Assembly: GCF_043196875.1 (NCBI RefSeq)
Contig: NZ_JBEBMX010000012.1
Span: 1 to 64,000 of the forward strand
DNA: 64,000 nt
Origin: Saccharospirillum sp043196875
GTDB taxonomy: Bacteria; Pseudomonadota; Gammaproteobacteria; Pseudomonadales; Natronospirillaceae
Direction of reading: 5' to 3'
Shown: positions 45,930 to 55,316 of the stretch, piece after piece
How positions within the stretch are numbered: position 1 is the first letter of the stretch
How the letters are laid out: each line of letters opens with the position of its first letter
Made by a program: the position numbers and the translations under genes
The notes under the pieces: model-generated
What the model saw: the letters and a program-made list of their open reading frames with translations, nothing else
What the model was told of the DNA's origin: nothing
The model's database searches: none

Positions 45930-47512
45930 CTCGTCTGCTGCTATTGATATTCGTGCTCAGCGTCGCCTTGGGGCGCGTCTGGGCGGCGGTCGAAGTCGAG
46001 GTCGATCGCAGCCGGCTGTATCAGGATGAACGGCTGGAACTCACCATTCGCGCCGACCCGGACAGCGCCCGCTATCCGCTCGATTTGACGCCGTTATCGG
46101 CGCTCTTTGATATCGATCAGCAAAGCCAGGGTCAGCGTTTGCGGCGCGCCAGCAATGGCAGCATTCAAGCCTGGCGCGAGTGGCATCTGTGGTTGCGGCC
46201 GCGTCATATTGGCACCTTGCAGGTGCCGTCGTTTCGATTGGGCGATGAGCGCAGCGAACGCATTCTGATTGAAGTGCTCGATCCGGCCAATCGTGGTGAT
46301 GCGCTGCCGGCTGACGCCGTTCGCCTGGAAGTGAATCTGGCCGAGCGCGAGCTGTACATCGGCCAGCCGACGCAACTGACCATCGATCTGTGGTATCAGG
46401 TGCGCTTGCAGGGCGAATACGCGAATTTGAGTTTTGGCGACTTTAACGTCGAACTGCTCGATGAAAACAACGTCACCGAATACCGCAATGGCCGGCAGTT
46501 GCGGCGCTATCGTTTAATCTACCGGCTGACGGCGGATCATCCCGGTCAACTGGAACTGCCGCCGATTCGTTTTGTCGGCCAATATCAGGCCGGCCCTTAT
46601 GGTGAACGGCGCTCGGTTGAACGCACGCATGCGGCGATCGGCATAGCGGTGAAACCCATTCCCGCTGAGTACCCTGACGATGCCGCCTGGCTGCCGGCGC
46701 GGCAATTAAGTCTGAGTGATAATCTGCCCGGGCAATTGCAGTTAGCGGCCCACGCCCATCAGGAGTGGACTGTCACCACCGAAGTTGAAGGTCTGCCACC
46801 GACGCGCCTGCCTGACCCGCTGGCCGGCCTGGGTGGCGATGCCTGGCGTCTGTATCGCAACGCGCCGGAGTTTGATGACCACCAGCGCCGCGATTTGGCG
46901 GCCCTGGTGTTTACCAAACCCGGCCGTCAGCGCTTGCCGGCGGTGCGTTTACCCTGGTGGGATCTGCAGCGCGATCAACTGGCCTATGCCGAGCTTCCGG
47001 CGCGTACCGTTGAGGTGACGCCGGAGGCCAGCCAGGCGCTGCAACCGACACCCTTGGCGGAGTCGGTATCGCCTGAAACGGTTTTGCCGAGCCGCCTTGT
47101 CTGGCCCTGGATCAGCCTGGCGCTGGCGGTGGGGTGGTTGTTCACTGCGTTGGTGTTGTGGTTCAGGCGTCGGCGCAAGACACTGAACAAAGCCGCAGAT
47201 TCAGCCAAAGCACCGACTCCCGCCAAGGCGTTGCGCCCGGCGGATTTGCTGGCCGAGTCCGATCCACTGCGCTTTCGGCAGGCCTTGTTAGCTTGGCTGG
47301 AACAGGAAGGCATGGAACCGTATCAGGCACTGGCGCAACTGTCCGGTTCGGCGGCTGCGGTCTGGGGACGTATAAATGCCGGCCTGTACGGTCGGCAATC
47401 GATAGCGGCACCGAGCCGCGCCGAACGCAAGGTGTTACTGGCAGCCCTGATAAAACGCCAGCGCCGGGCACAACCAACCGAGCCAGACCCGACCCAGCTT
47501 TATCCCGACTGA
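45923..47512 (+). CDS. batD: BatD-like protein
   Basis: A 529-residue exported protein: signal peptide (1-21), a large beta-rich extracytoplasmic region (about 22-385) with repeated BatD-type modules, one membrane segment (about 393-416) followed by RRRRK, and a helical cytoplasmic tail. The ATG overlaps batB by seven bases. It is the last gene of the Bat operon; its final 13 bases overlap the end of the convergent hybrid kinase gene. Confidence 0.9.
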   Translation: MVARLLLLIFVLSVALGRVWAAVEVEVDRSRLYQDERLELTIRADPDSARYPLDLTPLSALFDIDQQSQGQRLRRASNGSIQAWREWHLWLRPRHIGTLQVPSFRLGDERSERILIEVLDPANRGDALPADAVRLEVNLAERELYIGQPTQLTIDLWYQVRLQGEYANLSFGDFNVELLDENNVTEYRNGRQLRRYRLIYRLTADHPGQLELPPIRFVGQYQAGPYGERRSVERTHAAIGIAVKPIPAEYPDDAAWLPARQLSLSDNLPGQLQLAAHAHQEWTVTTEVEGLPPTRLPDPLAGLGGDAWRLYRNAPEFDDHQRRDLAALVFTKPGRQRLPAVRLPWWDLQRDQLAYAELPARTVEVTPEASQALQPTPLAESVSPETVLPSRLVWPWISLALAVGWLFTALVLWFRRRRKTLNKAADSAKAPTPAKALRPADLLAESDPLRFRQALLAWLEQEGMEPYQALAQLSGSAAAVWGRINAGLYGRQSIAAPSRAERKVLLAALIKRQRRAQPTEPDPTQLYPD

Positions 47513-49491
47513 TCGGCCGGCAGCCAGCGGGCCAGCATGGCGGCCAGTGCCTGACGGCGCAGCGGTTTGGTCAGATAACCGTCCATACCAGCCTGCAGCG
47601 CTTCGCGCTGGTGGTCCATCATGGCGTGGGCGGAGAGGCCGATAATGGGAACCCGACGCAAGGCTTCATCGTCCAGAGCGCGGATGCGCCGCGATGCTTC
47701 GTAGCCATCCATCACCGGCATTTCACAATCCATCAGTACCAGATCAAAGGCTTCCGTCTGCAGTCGGGCCAGAGCTTCTGCGCCATTTTCGGCCAGCACC
47801 ACCGACATGCCCAGATAGTGCAACATGCCTTCGGCAACACGCTGGTTCACCACATTGTCTTCCACCAACAGCAGATGGGCGGGACGCAGTGGTCGCTGCG
47901 GCGCTTCCTGGTGCTGCGCTGACGCCTGGACCGGTGCGCCCTGATATTGGCTCAGTTCAATATCGAACCAGAAGGTCGAGCCCTGTCCCGGCTGACTGGT
48001 GAAACCGATGCGGCCATTCATCAGTTCAACCAGGCGCTGACAGATCGCCAGACCCAAACCCGTGCCGCCATAATGGCCCTGGCTGTGCGCCTGGAAGAAG
48101 GCATCGAAGAGCGCGCTTTGTTGATCCGGGCTGATGCCGATACCGGTGTCGCTGACCTCAAAATGCATCTGGTTGGGCCGGTCGGTACAGCGCACCCGCA
48201 CTTCGATCTGTCCCTGGTCGGTGAACTTCAATGCATTGCCGAGCAGATTCAACAGCAACTGGCGCAAGCGATTGGGGTCACCGTTGACGCGTCTTGGTAA
48301 GTCGGGATCGAGGGTGACGGTCAGCGCCAGACCTTTGTCTTCGGCCGGCTTGATAAACAGCGCCAGCGTTTCGTCGACCAGATCGGGCAGATCGAAATCA
48401 ATGATTTCCAGTTCCAGCTTGCCGGCTTCGATTTTCGACAGATCAAGAATGTCATTGAGGATGGTGGTCAGGGCCTGGGCAGAATTGAGAATGGTGGCCA
48501 GATAATCGTGTTGGGTGGCGCTCAGTTCGCTGTCCTGCATCAGTTCGGCCATGCCGATAATGCCATTCATCGGGGTGCGAATTTCGTGGCTCATATTGGC
48601 CAGGAATTCGTTCTTGTGGGCGTTGCTGATGCGCAACTGCGTCAGCGTATCTTCCAGTTGCTGAGTGCGTTGCTGGATCTGTTGTTCCAGGTTTTGCTGA
48701 TGTTGTTTGATGCGCAACGAACGGTCGGCCAGTTGCACCTGCAGGCGATTCAAGGTGACCGCCAGCAGGCCGATCTCGTCGCCTTCGCGGGTCAGCCAGG
48801 CGGGCAGCAATTGGGCCCGAAAAACATCGTCTTCAGGTTCGATGGTGGCGATGACGTCCTGCATTGCCTGCAGCCGGTTTTCGACCAGACGCCGCACCGA
48901 CACGGCCGTTACCAGCACCAGGATGACACACAGCAAAACCGCGCTGATGGCGGTGAAGGTGAGGTTGCGCCAGCTTTTGCCCAGGATAACGCCGACATCA
49001 GAGTAAACCTCGACGCGACCGACCGGGTATTGCACACCGTTGGCCGGGAAGACGATATCGAGCGTAAAACGTAGCCGCTTGTTGATCAGGTTGCCAATGC
49101 TTTCGATGTGGATGTCGGGATAGTCGTTCAGTTCAAAACGCTGGCTGGGGCTGGGCCAGGTATTGTGCGGGCCGCGCCATTCGTTCAGCGCGATGTCTTC
49201 GGATTCGATAAACACCGCCGTGATCAGCGGATGTTCATAGAGCAGGTCGGCAGAGGCTTCAATCTGAACCGGATCGAAACTCCACAAAGCATTGGCTAAG
49301 ACATCGCGGCTGCTGGCCAGAGTGAAGGCAATGTCGCGGGCACCGGATTCTTCTTCGAGTGAGTATTCGAGGCTTAATTGAATGCTGGTGGTGAGCACCA
49401 CCAGGGTAACGAACAGGCCGGCGATCCAGACCAATAAACGCCGGGACAAGGACAGTCGTTTCCGTGACGGAGCCAGGACAGGTTTGGGCAC
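47500..49491 (-). CDS. Hybrid sensor histidine kinase
   Basis: A 663-residue membrane kinase. Membrane segments at about 18-42 and 178-202 bracket a periplasmic sensor. After a HAMP linker and a coiled coil comes the phosphoacceptor domain with the histidine in ANMSHEIRTPMNGI, an ATPase domain with DTGIGI and GGTGLGLAI, and a C-terminal receiver with the aspartate in LVLMDCEMPVMDG. There is no adjacent response-regulator or phosphotransfer gene, so its partner is elsewhere. Its end overlaps batD. The signal is unknown. Confidence 0.92.
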   Translation of the reverse strand: MPKPVLAPSRKRLSLSRRLLVWIAGLFVTLVVLTTSIQLSLEYSLEEESGARDIAFTLASSRDVLANALWSFDPVQIEASADLLYEHPLITAVFIESEDIALNEWRGPHNTWPSPSQRFELNDYPDIHIESIGNLINKRLRFTLDIVFPANGVQYPVGRVEVYSDVGVILGKSWRNLTFTAISAVLLCVILVLVTAVSVRRLVENRLQAMQDVIATIEPEDDVFRAQLLPAWLTREGDEIGLLAVTLNRLQVQLADRSLRIKQHQQNLEQQIQQRTQQLEDTLTQLRISNAHKNEFLANMSHEIRTPMNGIIGMAELMQDSELSATQHDYLATILNSAQALTTILNDILDLSKIEAGKLELEIIDFDLPDLVDETLALFIKPAEDKGLALTVTLDPDLPRRVNGDPNRLRQLLLNLLGNALKFTDQGQIEVRVRCTDRPNQMHFEVSDTGIGISPDQQSALFDAFFQAHSQGHYGGTGLGLAICQRLVELMNGRIGFTSQPGQGSTFWFDIELSQYQGAPVQASAQHQEAPQRPLRPAHLLLVEDNVVNQRVAEGMLHYLGMSVVLAENGAEALARLQTEAFDLVLMDCEMPVMDGYEASRRIRALDDEALRRVPIIGLSAHAMMDHQREALQAGMDGYLTKPLRRQALAAMLARWLPADQSG

Positions 49492-49574
49492 AGGCGCTCT
49501 TCCACTAAGCGAACAGACATCAAGTGGAAGAGTGTAGTTCAGCTGGCTATGGAATGCCGTGAGCGGGTTGGAAA

Positions 49575-49602
49575 AGCGGGCAAAGCTGAGGCTTTGCCCG
49601 CT
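49575..49602. terminator. Terminator after typA
   Basis: A perfect 12-bp stem (49575-49586 with 49591-49602) and a 4-base loop lie just past the typA stop codon. On the minus strand four T residues follow, and on the plus strand a GTTTTA follows, so it may act in both directions. Confidence 0.8.
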
Positions 49603-49608
49603 GTTTTA

Positions 49609-51426
49609 TCAGCCTTTGCTGCGACCGGCGCGCTTGCGCTCGTTCTCGGTCAGCAGTTTCTTGCGCAGACGGATGGATTCCGGGGTGACTTCAACCAGTT
49701 CATCGTCTTCGATAAATTCCAGCGCCTGTTCCAGGGTATGACGAATCGGCGGACTCAGCGTCAGCGCTTCATCGGTACCGGCGGCACGGATGTTGGTTAG
49801 CTGCTTGGCCTTGGTCGGGTTAACCACCAGGTCGTTGTCGCGGCTGTGAATGCCGATGATCTGACCTTCGTAGATTTCTTCACCGTGACCGAGCAACAGA
49901 CGACCGCGATCCTGCAACTGGTACAAGCTGTAGGCCAGCGTCTTGCCTTTGGCCATACTCACCAGCACGCCGTTCTGGCGACCCGCCATATCACCGCCTT
50001 TGACCGGACCGTAGTGATCGAAGATCGAGGTCATGATGCCGGAACCAGAGGTCAGCGTCAGGAACATGCCACGGAAACCGATCAGGCCGCGTGACGGTAC
50101 GATGAATTCCAACTTGATACGGCCTTTGCCGTCGTTTTCCATGTTGGTCATCTCGGCTTTGCGCAAACCGAGTTCTTCCATGACACCGCCCTGGTGTTGC
50201 TCTTCGATATCGATAACAACTTGCTCGTACGGTTCCTGAATTTCACCGTCGATCACTTTCTGTACCACTTCCGGACGGGATACGGCGAGTTCAAAACCTT
50301 CGCGGCGCATGTTTTCGATCAGCACCGACAGGTGCAGTTCGCCACGACCAGAGACTTTGAATTTGTCGGCAGTGTCGCCCTGCTCAACGCGCAGCGCGAC
50401 GTTGGCGATCAATTCCTGATCCAGGCGATCCTTGATGTTGCGCGAGGTCACGAATTTGCCTTCCAGACCGGCGAAGGGGGAATCGTTAACCTGGAAGGTC
50501 ATGCTCACCGTCGGTTCGTCAACGGTCAGCGCCGGCAGCGCTTCAGGAGTGTTCGGTTCGCAGATGGTATCGGAGATGTTCAGGCCTTCGATGCCGGTGA
50601 TGCAGACGATATCGCCGGCTTCGGCTTCAGGCACTTCGACGCGCTCCAGGCCGTGGTAACCCATCACCTGCAGAATACGGCCTTTTTTCTTGCTGCCGTC
50701 GCGGCCAACCACCACCACCTGATCGTTGGTTTTCAGCTTGCCGCGCTTGATGCGGCCAACACCGATAACACCAACGTAGGAGTTGTAGTCGAGGGCGGAA
50801 ATCTGCATCTGCAGCGGGCCGTCCATCTCGACGTTGGGCGCTTTCACCTGGCGGGTGATCATTTCGAACAGCGGCGTCATGTCTTCGGCCATGTGCTCCG
50901 GATCGTCTCCGGCAATGCCGTTCAGCGCCGAGGTATAGATGATCGGGAAATCCAGCTGTTCATCGGTAGCGCCGAGGCGGTCGAACAGATCGAACACCTG
51001 ATCCATAACCCAGTCCGGACGCGCGCCCGGGCGGTCGATCTTGTTGATAACAACAATAGGATTGAGGCCTTTTTCGAACGCCTTGGAGGTCACAAAACGC
51101 GTCTGCGGCATAGGGCCGTCAACGGCGTCGACCAGCAACAAGACCGAATCGACCATCGACAGAACCCGTTCTACTTCGCCGCCAAAGTCGGCGTGTCCGG
51201 GGGTATCGACGATGTTGATGCGATAGTCCTGCCATTTAATGGCCGTGTTTTTGGCCAGAATGGTAATACCACGCTCACGCTCCTGGTCATTGGAGTCCAT
51301 GATGCGCTCGGAACCCTGGTCCTTGCGGCCGAGGGTCCCGGACTGCTGCAGCAGCTTGTCGACCAGGGTGGTTTTACCATGGTCAACGTGGGCGATGATG
51401 GCGATATTACGCAGGTTATCGATCAC
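49609..51426 (-). CDS. typA: Ribosome-associated GTPase TypA/BipA
   Basis: A 605-residue translational GTPase related to EF-G and LepA; in E. coli it helps 50S assembly and growth in the cold and under stress. The P-loop AHVDHGKTT lies near residue 14, with DTPGHADFGGEVER as the switch II region and NKIDRPGARP as the guanine-binding motif. The C-terminal domain is typical. The start is GTG (51424-51426), fixed by the family N-terminus MIDNLRNIAIIAHVDHG. A TATAAT box lies just upstream. Confidence 0.97.
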   Translation of the reverse strand: MIDNLRNIAIIAHVDHGKTTLVDKLLQQSGTLGRKDQGSERIMDSNDQERERGITILAKNTAIKWQDYRINIVDTPGHADFGGEVERVLSMVDSVLLLVDAVDGPMPQTRFVTSKAFEKGLNPIVVINKIDRPGARPDWVMDQVFDLFDRLGATDEQLDFPIIYTSALNGIAGDDPEHMAEDMTPLFEMITRQVKAPNVEMDGPLQMQISALDYNSYVGVIGVGRIKRGKLKTNDQVVVVGRDGSKKKGRILQVMGYHGLERVEVPEAEAGDIVCITGIEGLNISDTICEPNTPEALPALTVDEPTVSMTFQVNDSPFAGLEGKFVTSRNIKDRLDQELIANVALRVEQGDTADKFKVSGRGELHLSVLIENMRREGFELAVSRPEVVQKVIDGEIQEPYEQVVIDIEEQHQGGVMEELGLRKAEMTNMENDGKGRIKLEFIVPSRGLIGFRGMFLTLTSGSGIMTSIFDHYGPVKGGDMAGRQNGVLVSMAKGKTLAYSLYQLQDRGRLLLGHGEEIYEGQIIGIHSRDNDLVVNPTKAKQLTNIRAAGTDEALTLSPPIRHTLEQALEFIEDDELVEVTPESIRLRKKLLTENERKRAGRSKG

Positions 51427-51458
51427 AACGTCAGTGTTCCGGGAAATAAGGGGCGCGC

Positions 51459-51464
51459 ATTATA
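51459..51464 (-). promoter_or_regulatory. Candidate -10 box of typA
   Basis: On the minus strand a perfect TATAAT lies 32 bases before the typA start codon. No good -35 box is visible at 17-18 bases; a T-run occupies that place. Confidence 0.45.
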
Positions 51465-51508
51465 ACCGCTTAGGCTGAATAAAAAAGGATCAGATTGGCG
51501 CGTTGCGC

Positions 51509-51597
51509 CGGGAGACGCTAAACGGGAGACGCAGGACGCTGTGTTAGCGGTCTTTGGCGTCTGAAGTCCGGGCGGCGTACCGCTCCCGTTTAGCGTC
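51509..51597. repeat. CGGGAGACGC repeats and 15-bp inverted repeat, left side of the 51606 gene
   Basis: The decamer CGGGAGACGC occurs at 51509-51518 and 51523-51532. GACGCTAAACGGGAG (51514-51528) is repeated in inverse at 51583-51597, giving a perfect 15-bp inverted repeat 54 bases apart. The same decamer occurs on the other side of the next gene. Confidence 0.7.
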
Positions 51598-51605
51598 AAG
51601 CGTCA

Positions 51606-52109
51606 CTATGGATACAACTGCACAATACCGCTGTCGGCCTGCATATCCGCCACCAGCCAGATTTGCTCGAACGGATGGCCGCCAGGCACTTCGATACGAT
51701 GCTGCAGCGCTTCGATCTCCGCACGTGACCAGTGCGGGTTGGAATTACGGATGACCAGCCAGACGCGCTCGCTGTTGTAGGTTTTCTCGGCCTTGATCGC
51801 CAGGATGCGGTTCAGGGCGCGCACCAAACGACCGTCAGTATCACCGGCATTCAATAGCGCCAGCTCGCTGAGGGTGGTGTCGCTGAGTTCGCGGCCGAGA
51901 ATGGCCATGGCTTCGGCTTCACTGCCGTACAGATGAGCGATTTCCAGGTCCAGCCGTTCGCCGTCGAGAAAACAGGAGACGTCCGGTTTATCCGGCCGGT
52001 TGTGCCAGATATGCCGGATCGGCACGCCCTGCTCGCGCTCCCAATGGCGCATAAACAGCCGCGCAGCTTGATGTTCTAGTTCTATCTTTTCCTGTTCGGC
52101 GGGAGTCAT
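51606..52109 (-). CDS. Uncharacterised protein bracketed by repeats
   Basis: A 167-residue soluble protein I do not recognise. The N-terminal helix is acidic (MTPAEQEKIELEHQAARLF). The centre has a PDVSCFLDGERLDLEIAHLY strand pair and the C-terminus an IWLVADMQADSGIVQLYP strand. The PD...LEIA pattern faintly recalls nuclease folds but lacks the catalytic lysine. It is flanked on both sides by copies of the CGGGAGACGC decamer, which may mark past insertion. It lies between typA and ilvA on the same strand. Confidence 0.65.
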   Translation of the reverse strand: MTPAEQEKIELEHQAARLFMRHWEREQGVPIRHIWHNRPDKPDVSCFLDGERLDLEIAHLYGSEAEAMAILGRELSDTTLSELALLNAGDTDGRLVRALNRILAIKAEKTYNSERVWLVIRNSNPHWSRAEIEALQHRIEVPGGHPFEQIWLVADMQADSGIVQLYP

Positions 52110-52164
52110 TTGGTGCGGGGGTTTTGGGTGAGTCTGGGAGTATAGCGGGAAGTGGGCGACGCTT

Positions 52165-52221
52165 GGGTGCTGCGCACCCGGGAGACGGGAGACGCAAGTT
52201 ACGCAAACCCAGCGTCTCCCG
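52165..52221. repeat. CGGGAGACGC repeats and hairpins, right side of the 51606 gene
   Basis: GGGTGC (52165-52170) pairs with GCACCC (52174-52179). CGGGAGACGC occurs at 52186-52195, a one-mismatch copy at 52179-52188, and its inverse at 52212-52221, giving a 10-bp stem. It lies just after the ilvA stop codon on the minus strand, so it might also serve as that gene's transcript end, although no T-run is present. Confidence 0.65.
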
Positions 52222-52225
52222 GCGG

Positions 52226-53740
52226 TTACCCCAGGAACACGCTGTAAACTGGATTCTCCGATTCATCCCAGTACGGATAACCCAGATCATCCAGCTTGGT
52301 GCGGAATTCTTTCAGTTCCGCTTTGGGCACCTGGATGCCCGCCAGCACTCGACCATAGGCCGCGCCGTGGTTGCGGTAGTGGAACAAAGAAATGTTCCAG
52401 TTGCCGCCGAGGGTGGTGAGGAATTTACCCAGGGCGCCGGGGCGTTCCGGGAATTCGAAGCGGTACAGTCGCTCGTCGGTAATGTGCGGCGCGTGGCCAC
52501 CGACCATATGACGGATATGCGATTTGGCCACTTCGTTGTCGGTCAAATCCAGCACTGGATGGTCTGCGTCGCGCAACGCCTGCACCAGTTCCTGGCGTTC
52601 TTCGTTGCTGCTGATTCTGACGCCAACAAAGATTTTCGCTTCTTTGTCGTCGGCGTAACGGTAATTGAATTCGGTCACCGCGCGTTTACCGATGATGGAA
52701 ATAAACTGCTTAAAAGCACCGGGACGTTCAGGAATGGTGACCGACAAAATCGCTTCGCGGTGTTCGCCAACTTCAGCGCGCTCGGCGATATAGCGCAAGC
52801 GATCGAAATTGGTATTAGCGCCGGAGGAGATGGTTACCAGCGTCTTGCCTTCCCAGCCTTCACGGGCGACGAATTTTTTCATGCCAGCAACGCTGGTGGC
52901 GCCGGCCGGTTCGGTGATTGAGCGGGTGTCATCGAAGATGTCTTTGACCGCCGCGCAGATTTCGTCGGACGTTACGGTGATCACTTCGTCGATGTGATCT
53001 TTGCAGATTTTCCAACTGTGTTTGCCGATCTGCGCCACGGCGATGCCGTCAGCAAAGATGCCAACCTGATCGAGCGTGACTCTTTTGCCGGCTTTCATGG
53101 CCGCCGCCAGACAGGCGCTTTCTTCAAATTCGACGCCGATGACTTTGATCTGTGGCTGCAGGTATTTGATGTAAGCGGCCATACCCGCCGCCAGGCCGCC
53201 ACCGCCAACCGGAATAAAGACGGCGTCGATGGGCGCACCGGTATGCTGATGCAGAATCTCGCGGGCGACGGTGCCTTGACCGGCGATGATGTCCGGATCG
53301 TCGAACGGATGAATAAAGGTCAGGCCTTTTTCCTGTTCCAGTTTTTGCGCGTGCGCCAGGGCTTCGTCGAACGAATCGCCGACCAGCACGGCCTTGCCAC
53401 CGCGGGCGCGGACATTGGCGACCTTAATGTCGGGTGTGGTCTTGGGCATCACGATGGTGGCTTTGACGCCCATTAATCGGGCGGCCTCGGCCAGACCCTG
53501 AGCGTGGTTACCGGCCGAGGCGCAGATAACGCCCTTGTCGAGTTGCTCCTGGGTCAGGGTGGTCATTTTGTTGTAGGCGCCACGCAATTTGAACGAGAAC
53601 ACCGACTGCAGGTCTTCGCGTTTAATCAAAATCTGGTTATTCATCCGGCGGCTGAGAAATGCAGCGGGTTCCAAAGGCGTTTCGATGGCGGCATCGTAGA
53701 CTTTGGCGTTGAGGATTTTCTTAACGGTCTGTTCGAGCAT
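52226..53740 (-). CDS. ilvA: Biosynthetic threonine ammonia-lyase
   Basis: Deaminates threonine to 2-oxobutanoate, the first step to isoleucine. The 504-residue protein has the PLP-binding K51 in FSFKLRGAYN, the glycine loop PVGGGGLAAG, and two ACT-like regulatory modules (about 330-410 and 425-500), in line with the isoleucine-inhibited biosynthetic enzyme rather than the short catabolic TdcB. It is divergent from rpiA, a common gammaproteobacterial arrangement. Confidence 0.97.
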   Translation of the reverse strand: MLEQTVKKILNAKVYDAAIETPLEPAAFLSRRMNNQILIKREDLQSVFSFKLRGAYNKMTTLTQEQLDKGVICASAGNHAQGLAEAARLMGVKATIVMPKTTPDIKVANVRARGGKAVLVGDSFDEALAHAQKLEQEKGLTFIHPFDDPDIIAGQGTVAREILHQHTGAPIDAVFIPVGGGGLAAGMAAYIKYLQPQIKVIGVEFEESACLAAAMKAGKRVTLDQVGIFADGIAVAQIGKHSWKICKDHIDEVITVTSDEICAAVKDIFDDTRSITEPAGATSVAGMKKFVAREGWEGKTLVTISSGANTNFDRLRYIAERAEVGEHREAILSVTIPERPGAFKQFISIIGKRAVTEFNYRYADDKEAKIFVGVRISSNEERQELVQALRDADHPVLDLTDNEVAKSHIRHMVGGHAPHITDERLYRFEFPERPGALGKFLTTLGGNWNISLFHYRNHGAAYGRVLAGIQVPKAELKEFRTKLDDLGYPYWDESENPVYSVFLG

Positions 53741-53850
53741 GAACGAATCCTACTGTCCGGATGAATGGGGCGCGCTGGGCGCTTTGGGATTGTACGGTTT
53801 TTGCTATGGCCCGGAAATGCACGACGGCCGCGAATTGCGGCATACTGTTT

Positions 53851-53880
53851 TTCAACCGAGGTCCCTTTGCGGGCTATAAT
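53851..53880 (+). promoter_or_regulatory. Candidate promoter of rpiA
   Basis: A perfect TATAAT (53875-53880) is preceded at 18 bases by TTCAAC (53851-53856), a weak -35 box. It is 27 bases before the rpiA start codon. Confidence 0.5.
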
Positions 53881-53906
53881 GCAGCCAGAGATGACGAGAG
53901 ACCGAT

Positions 53907-54611
53907 ATGGATCAGAATGAATTGAAACAAGCCGTCGCCAAGGCGGCGCTGAAGTTCATCAAGCCGGACCTTAAAGCGGACGCCATTATTGGTGTCGGCA
54001 CCGGCTCTACCGCCAACTGCTTTATCGATGAGTTGGCCACTGTCAAAGACAATTTCCGCGGCGCCGTCGCCAGCAGTGATGCCACCGCTGAGCGTTTGCG
54101 TGGTCACGGCATTGAAGTGTTCGAGCTGAACGAAGTCGATAAGTTAACCGTCTATGTCGACGGTGCCGACGAAGCCAACCGCAAATTGCAGCTGATCAAA
54201 GGCGGTGGCGCGGCGCTGACGCGGGAGAAAATTGTCGCTTCGGTGGCCAAGACCTTTATCTGCATCGCCGATGAATCCAAGGCCGTGCAAAAGCTTGGTG
54301 GTTTTCCGCTGCCGGTGGAAGTGATTCCGATGGCGCGCAGTGCGGTGGCGCGCAAGCTGCAAGCCATGGGTGGCAATCCGGTGTATCGCGAAGGCGCTGT
54401 TACCGACAACGGTAATCAGATTCTCGATGTCTTTGAGCTCGACATCAAAGACGCCGTAGCACTGGAAAAAGACATCAACAACATTCCCGGCGTGGTCACC
54501 AACGGCTTGTTTGCGTTGCGTCCGGCCGATGTTCTGTTGCTGGGTACGCCCGATGGCGTCAAGCAGCTCACCGTCATCAACACCATGGCCGAAGACGGCG
54601 AATTCTACTGA
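53907..54611 (+). CDS. rpiA: Ribose-5-phosphate isomerase A
   Basis: Interconverts ribose-5-phosphate and ribulose-5-phosphate in the pentose phosphate pathway. Motifs are GVGTGSTANCFID near the start, the catalytic-loop YVDGADEAN with its aspartates, and KGGGAALTREKI. It is 234 residues, slightly longer than E. coli (219). It is divergent from ilvA and convergent with a membrane-protein gene (11 bases apart). Confidence 0.97.
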   Translation: MDQNELKQAVAKAALKFIKPDLKADAIIGVGTGSTANCFIDELATVKDNFRGAVASSDATAERLRGHGIEVFELNEVDKLTVYVDGADEANRKLQLIKGGGAALTREKIVASVAKTFICIADESKAVQKLGGFPLPVEVIPMARSAVARKLQAMGGNPVYREGAVTDNGNQILDVFELDIKDAVALEKDINNIPGVVTNGLFALRPADVLLLGTPDGVKQLTVINTMAEDGEFY

Positions 54612-54622
54612 CAGCGCGCCAG

Positions 54623-55219
54623 TCAACCCTGGGCCAGGACGGCCCAGATGGCCCAAAAAGCGATAATCACCAACAACAAACCCAGTCCACGTCCCCAGCG
54701 CTGCTGAGTGCTTTCTTCTACCAGCCATTCGCCGGCACGCTCAGAACGACTCCCCCAGATCAGCACGATGGCGTCGGCCAGCGGCCAGATCAGCGCCACT
54801 ATAAATAACTGCGCTGAGGCTCCGGTCCAGGCCACCAGTAAGGCCAGGTGCGTAAAGATCGCCAGCCACAAGGTCAGCGATAACAGGGCCGATAAGACGA
54901 TGGCACCGGCATCGGTGCGGAAGAAGGGATGATCCGGATCGGCGATAAAGGTGCGGGTCCAAAAACGCATCCACAACCACAGCGCCGTCAGCACGCCGCT
55001 GAATACCACCATGGCCGGTCCTGCCGGGTTCGACGCTGCCCAAAAATGAACCAGCCAGGCCAGCAGCAGCGTCAGCGTTGTGGTGGTCAGCAGACGCCAG
55101 AGCACAGCGGACCACAGACGCTCAGGTTGGGCACGCAGCGCGCGAAATAATTCAAAGCGGAGGGCGTCAGGCGAAGCGACCAAGGCAACCGCCAGAACGA
55201 GGGCAATCAACAGACTCAC
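54623..55219 (-). CDS. Uncharacterised membrane protein
   Basis: A 198-residue protein with about five hydrophobic segments (roughly 2-17, 43-62, 70-88, 105-150 as two, and 178-196). The loops are short, and a basic patch (WTRTFIADPDHPFFR) lies between the third and fourth segments. I recognise no family. It stands between convergent rpiA and the DUF2147 gene on the same strand, with a spacer of about 125 bases to the latter. Confidence 0.6.
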   Translation of the reverse strand: MSLLIALVLAVALVASPDALRFELFRALRAQPERLWSAVLWRLLTTTTLTLLLAWLVHFWAASNPAGPAMVVFSGVLTALWLWMRFWTRTFIADPDHPFFRTDAGAIVLSALLSLTLWLAIFTHLALLVAWTGASAQLFIVALIWPLADAIVLIWGSRSERAGEWLVEESTQQRWGRGLGLLLVIIAFWAIWAVLAQG

Positions 55220-55316
55220 AAGCGGGCATCCAAAGGTTAACGTTGGGCCGCATTCTAGGGTGTCGGGGGGATGGAAGGCCAGTCAGCGGCAAGCGCTTGG
55301 CGGTTACCGCTGTCCT

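Noticed and set aside
50194..51465. Long open frame on the plus strand opposite typA
   Set aside because: It is antisense to typA, with His/Phe/Asp-rich repetitive composition and no known motif.
51606..52109. Possible PD-(D/E)XK nuclease fold in the repeat-flanked gene
   Set aside because: A PDV...LDLEIA pattern is present, but the catalytic lysine of the (D/E)xK motif is missing and the match is short.
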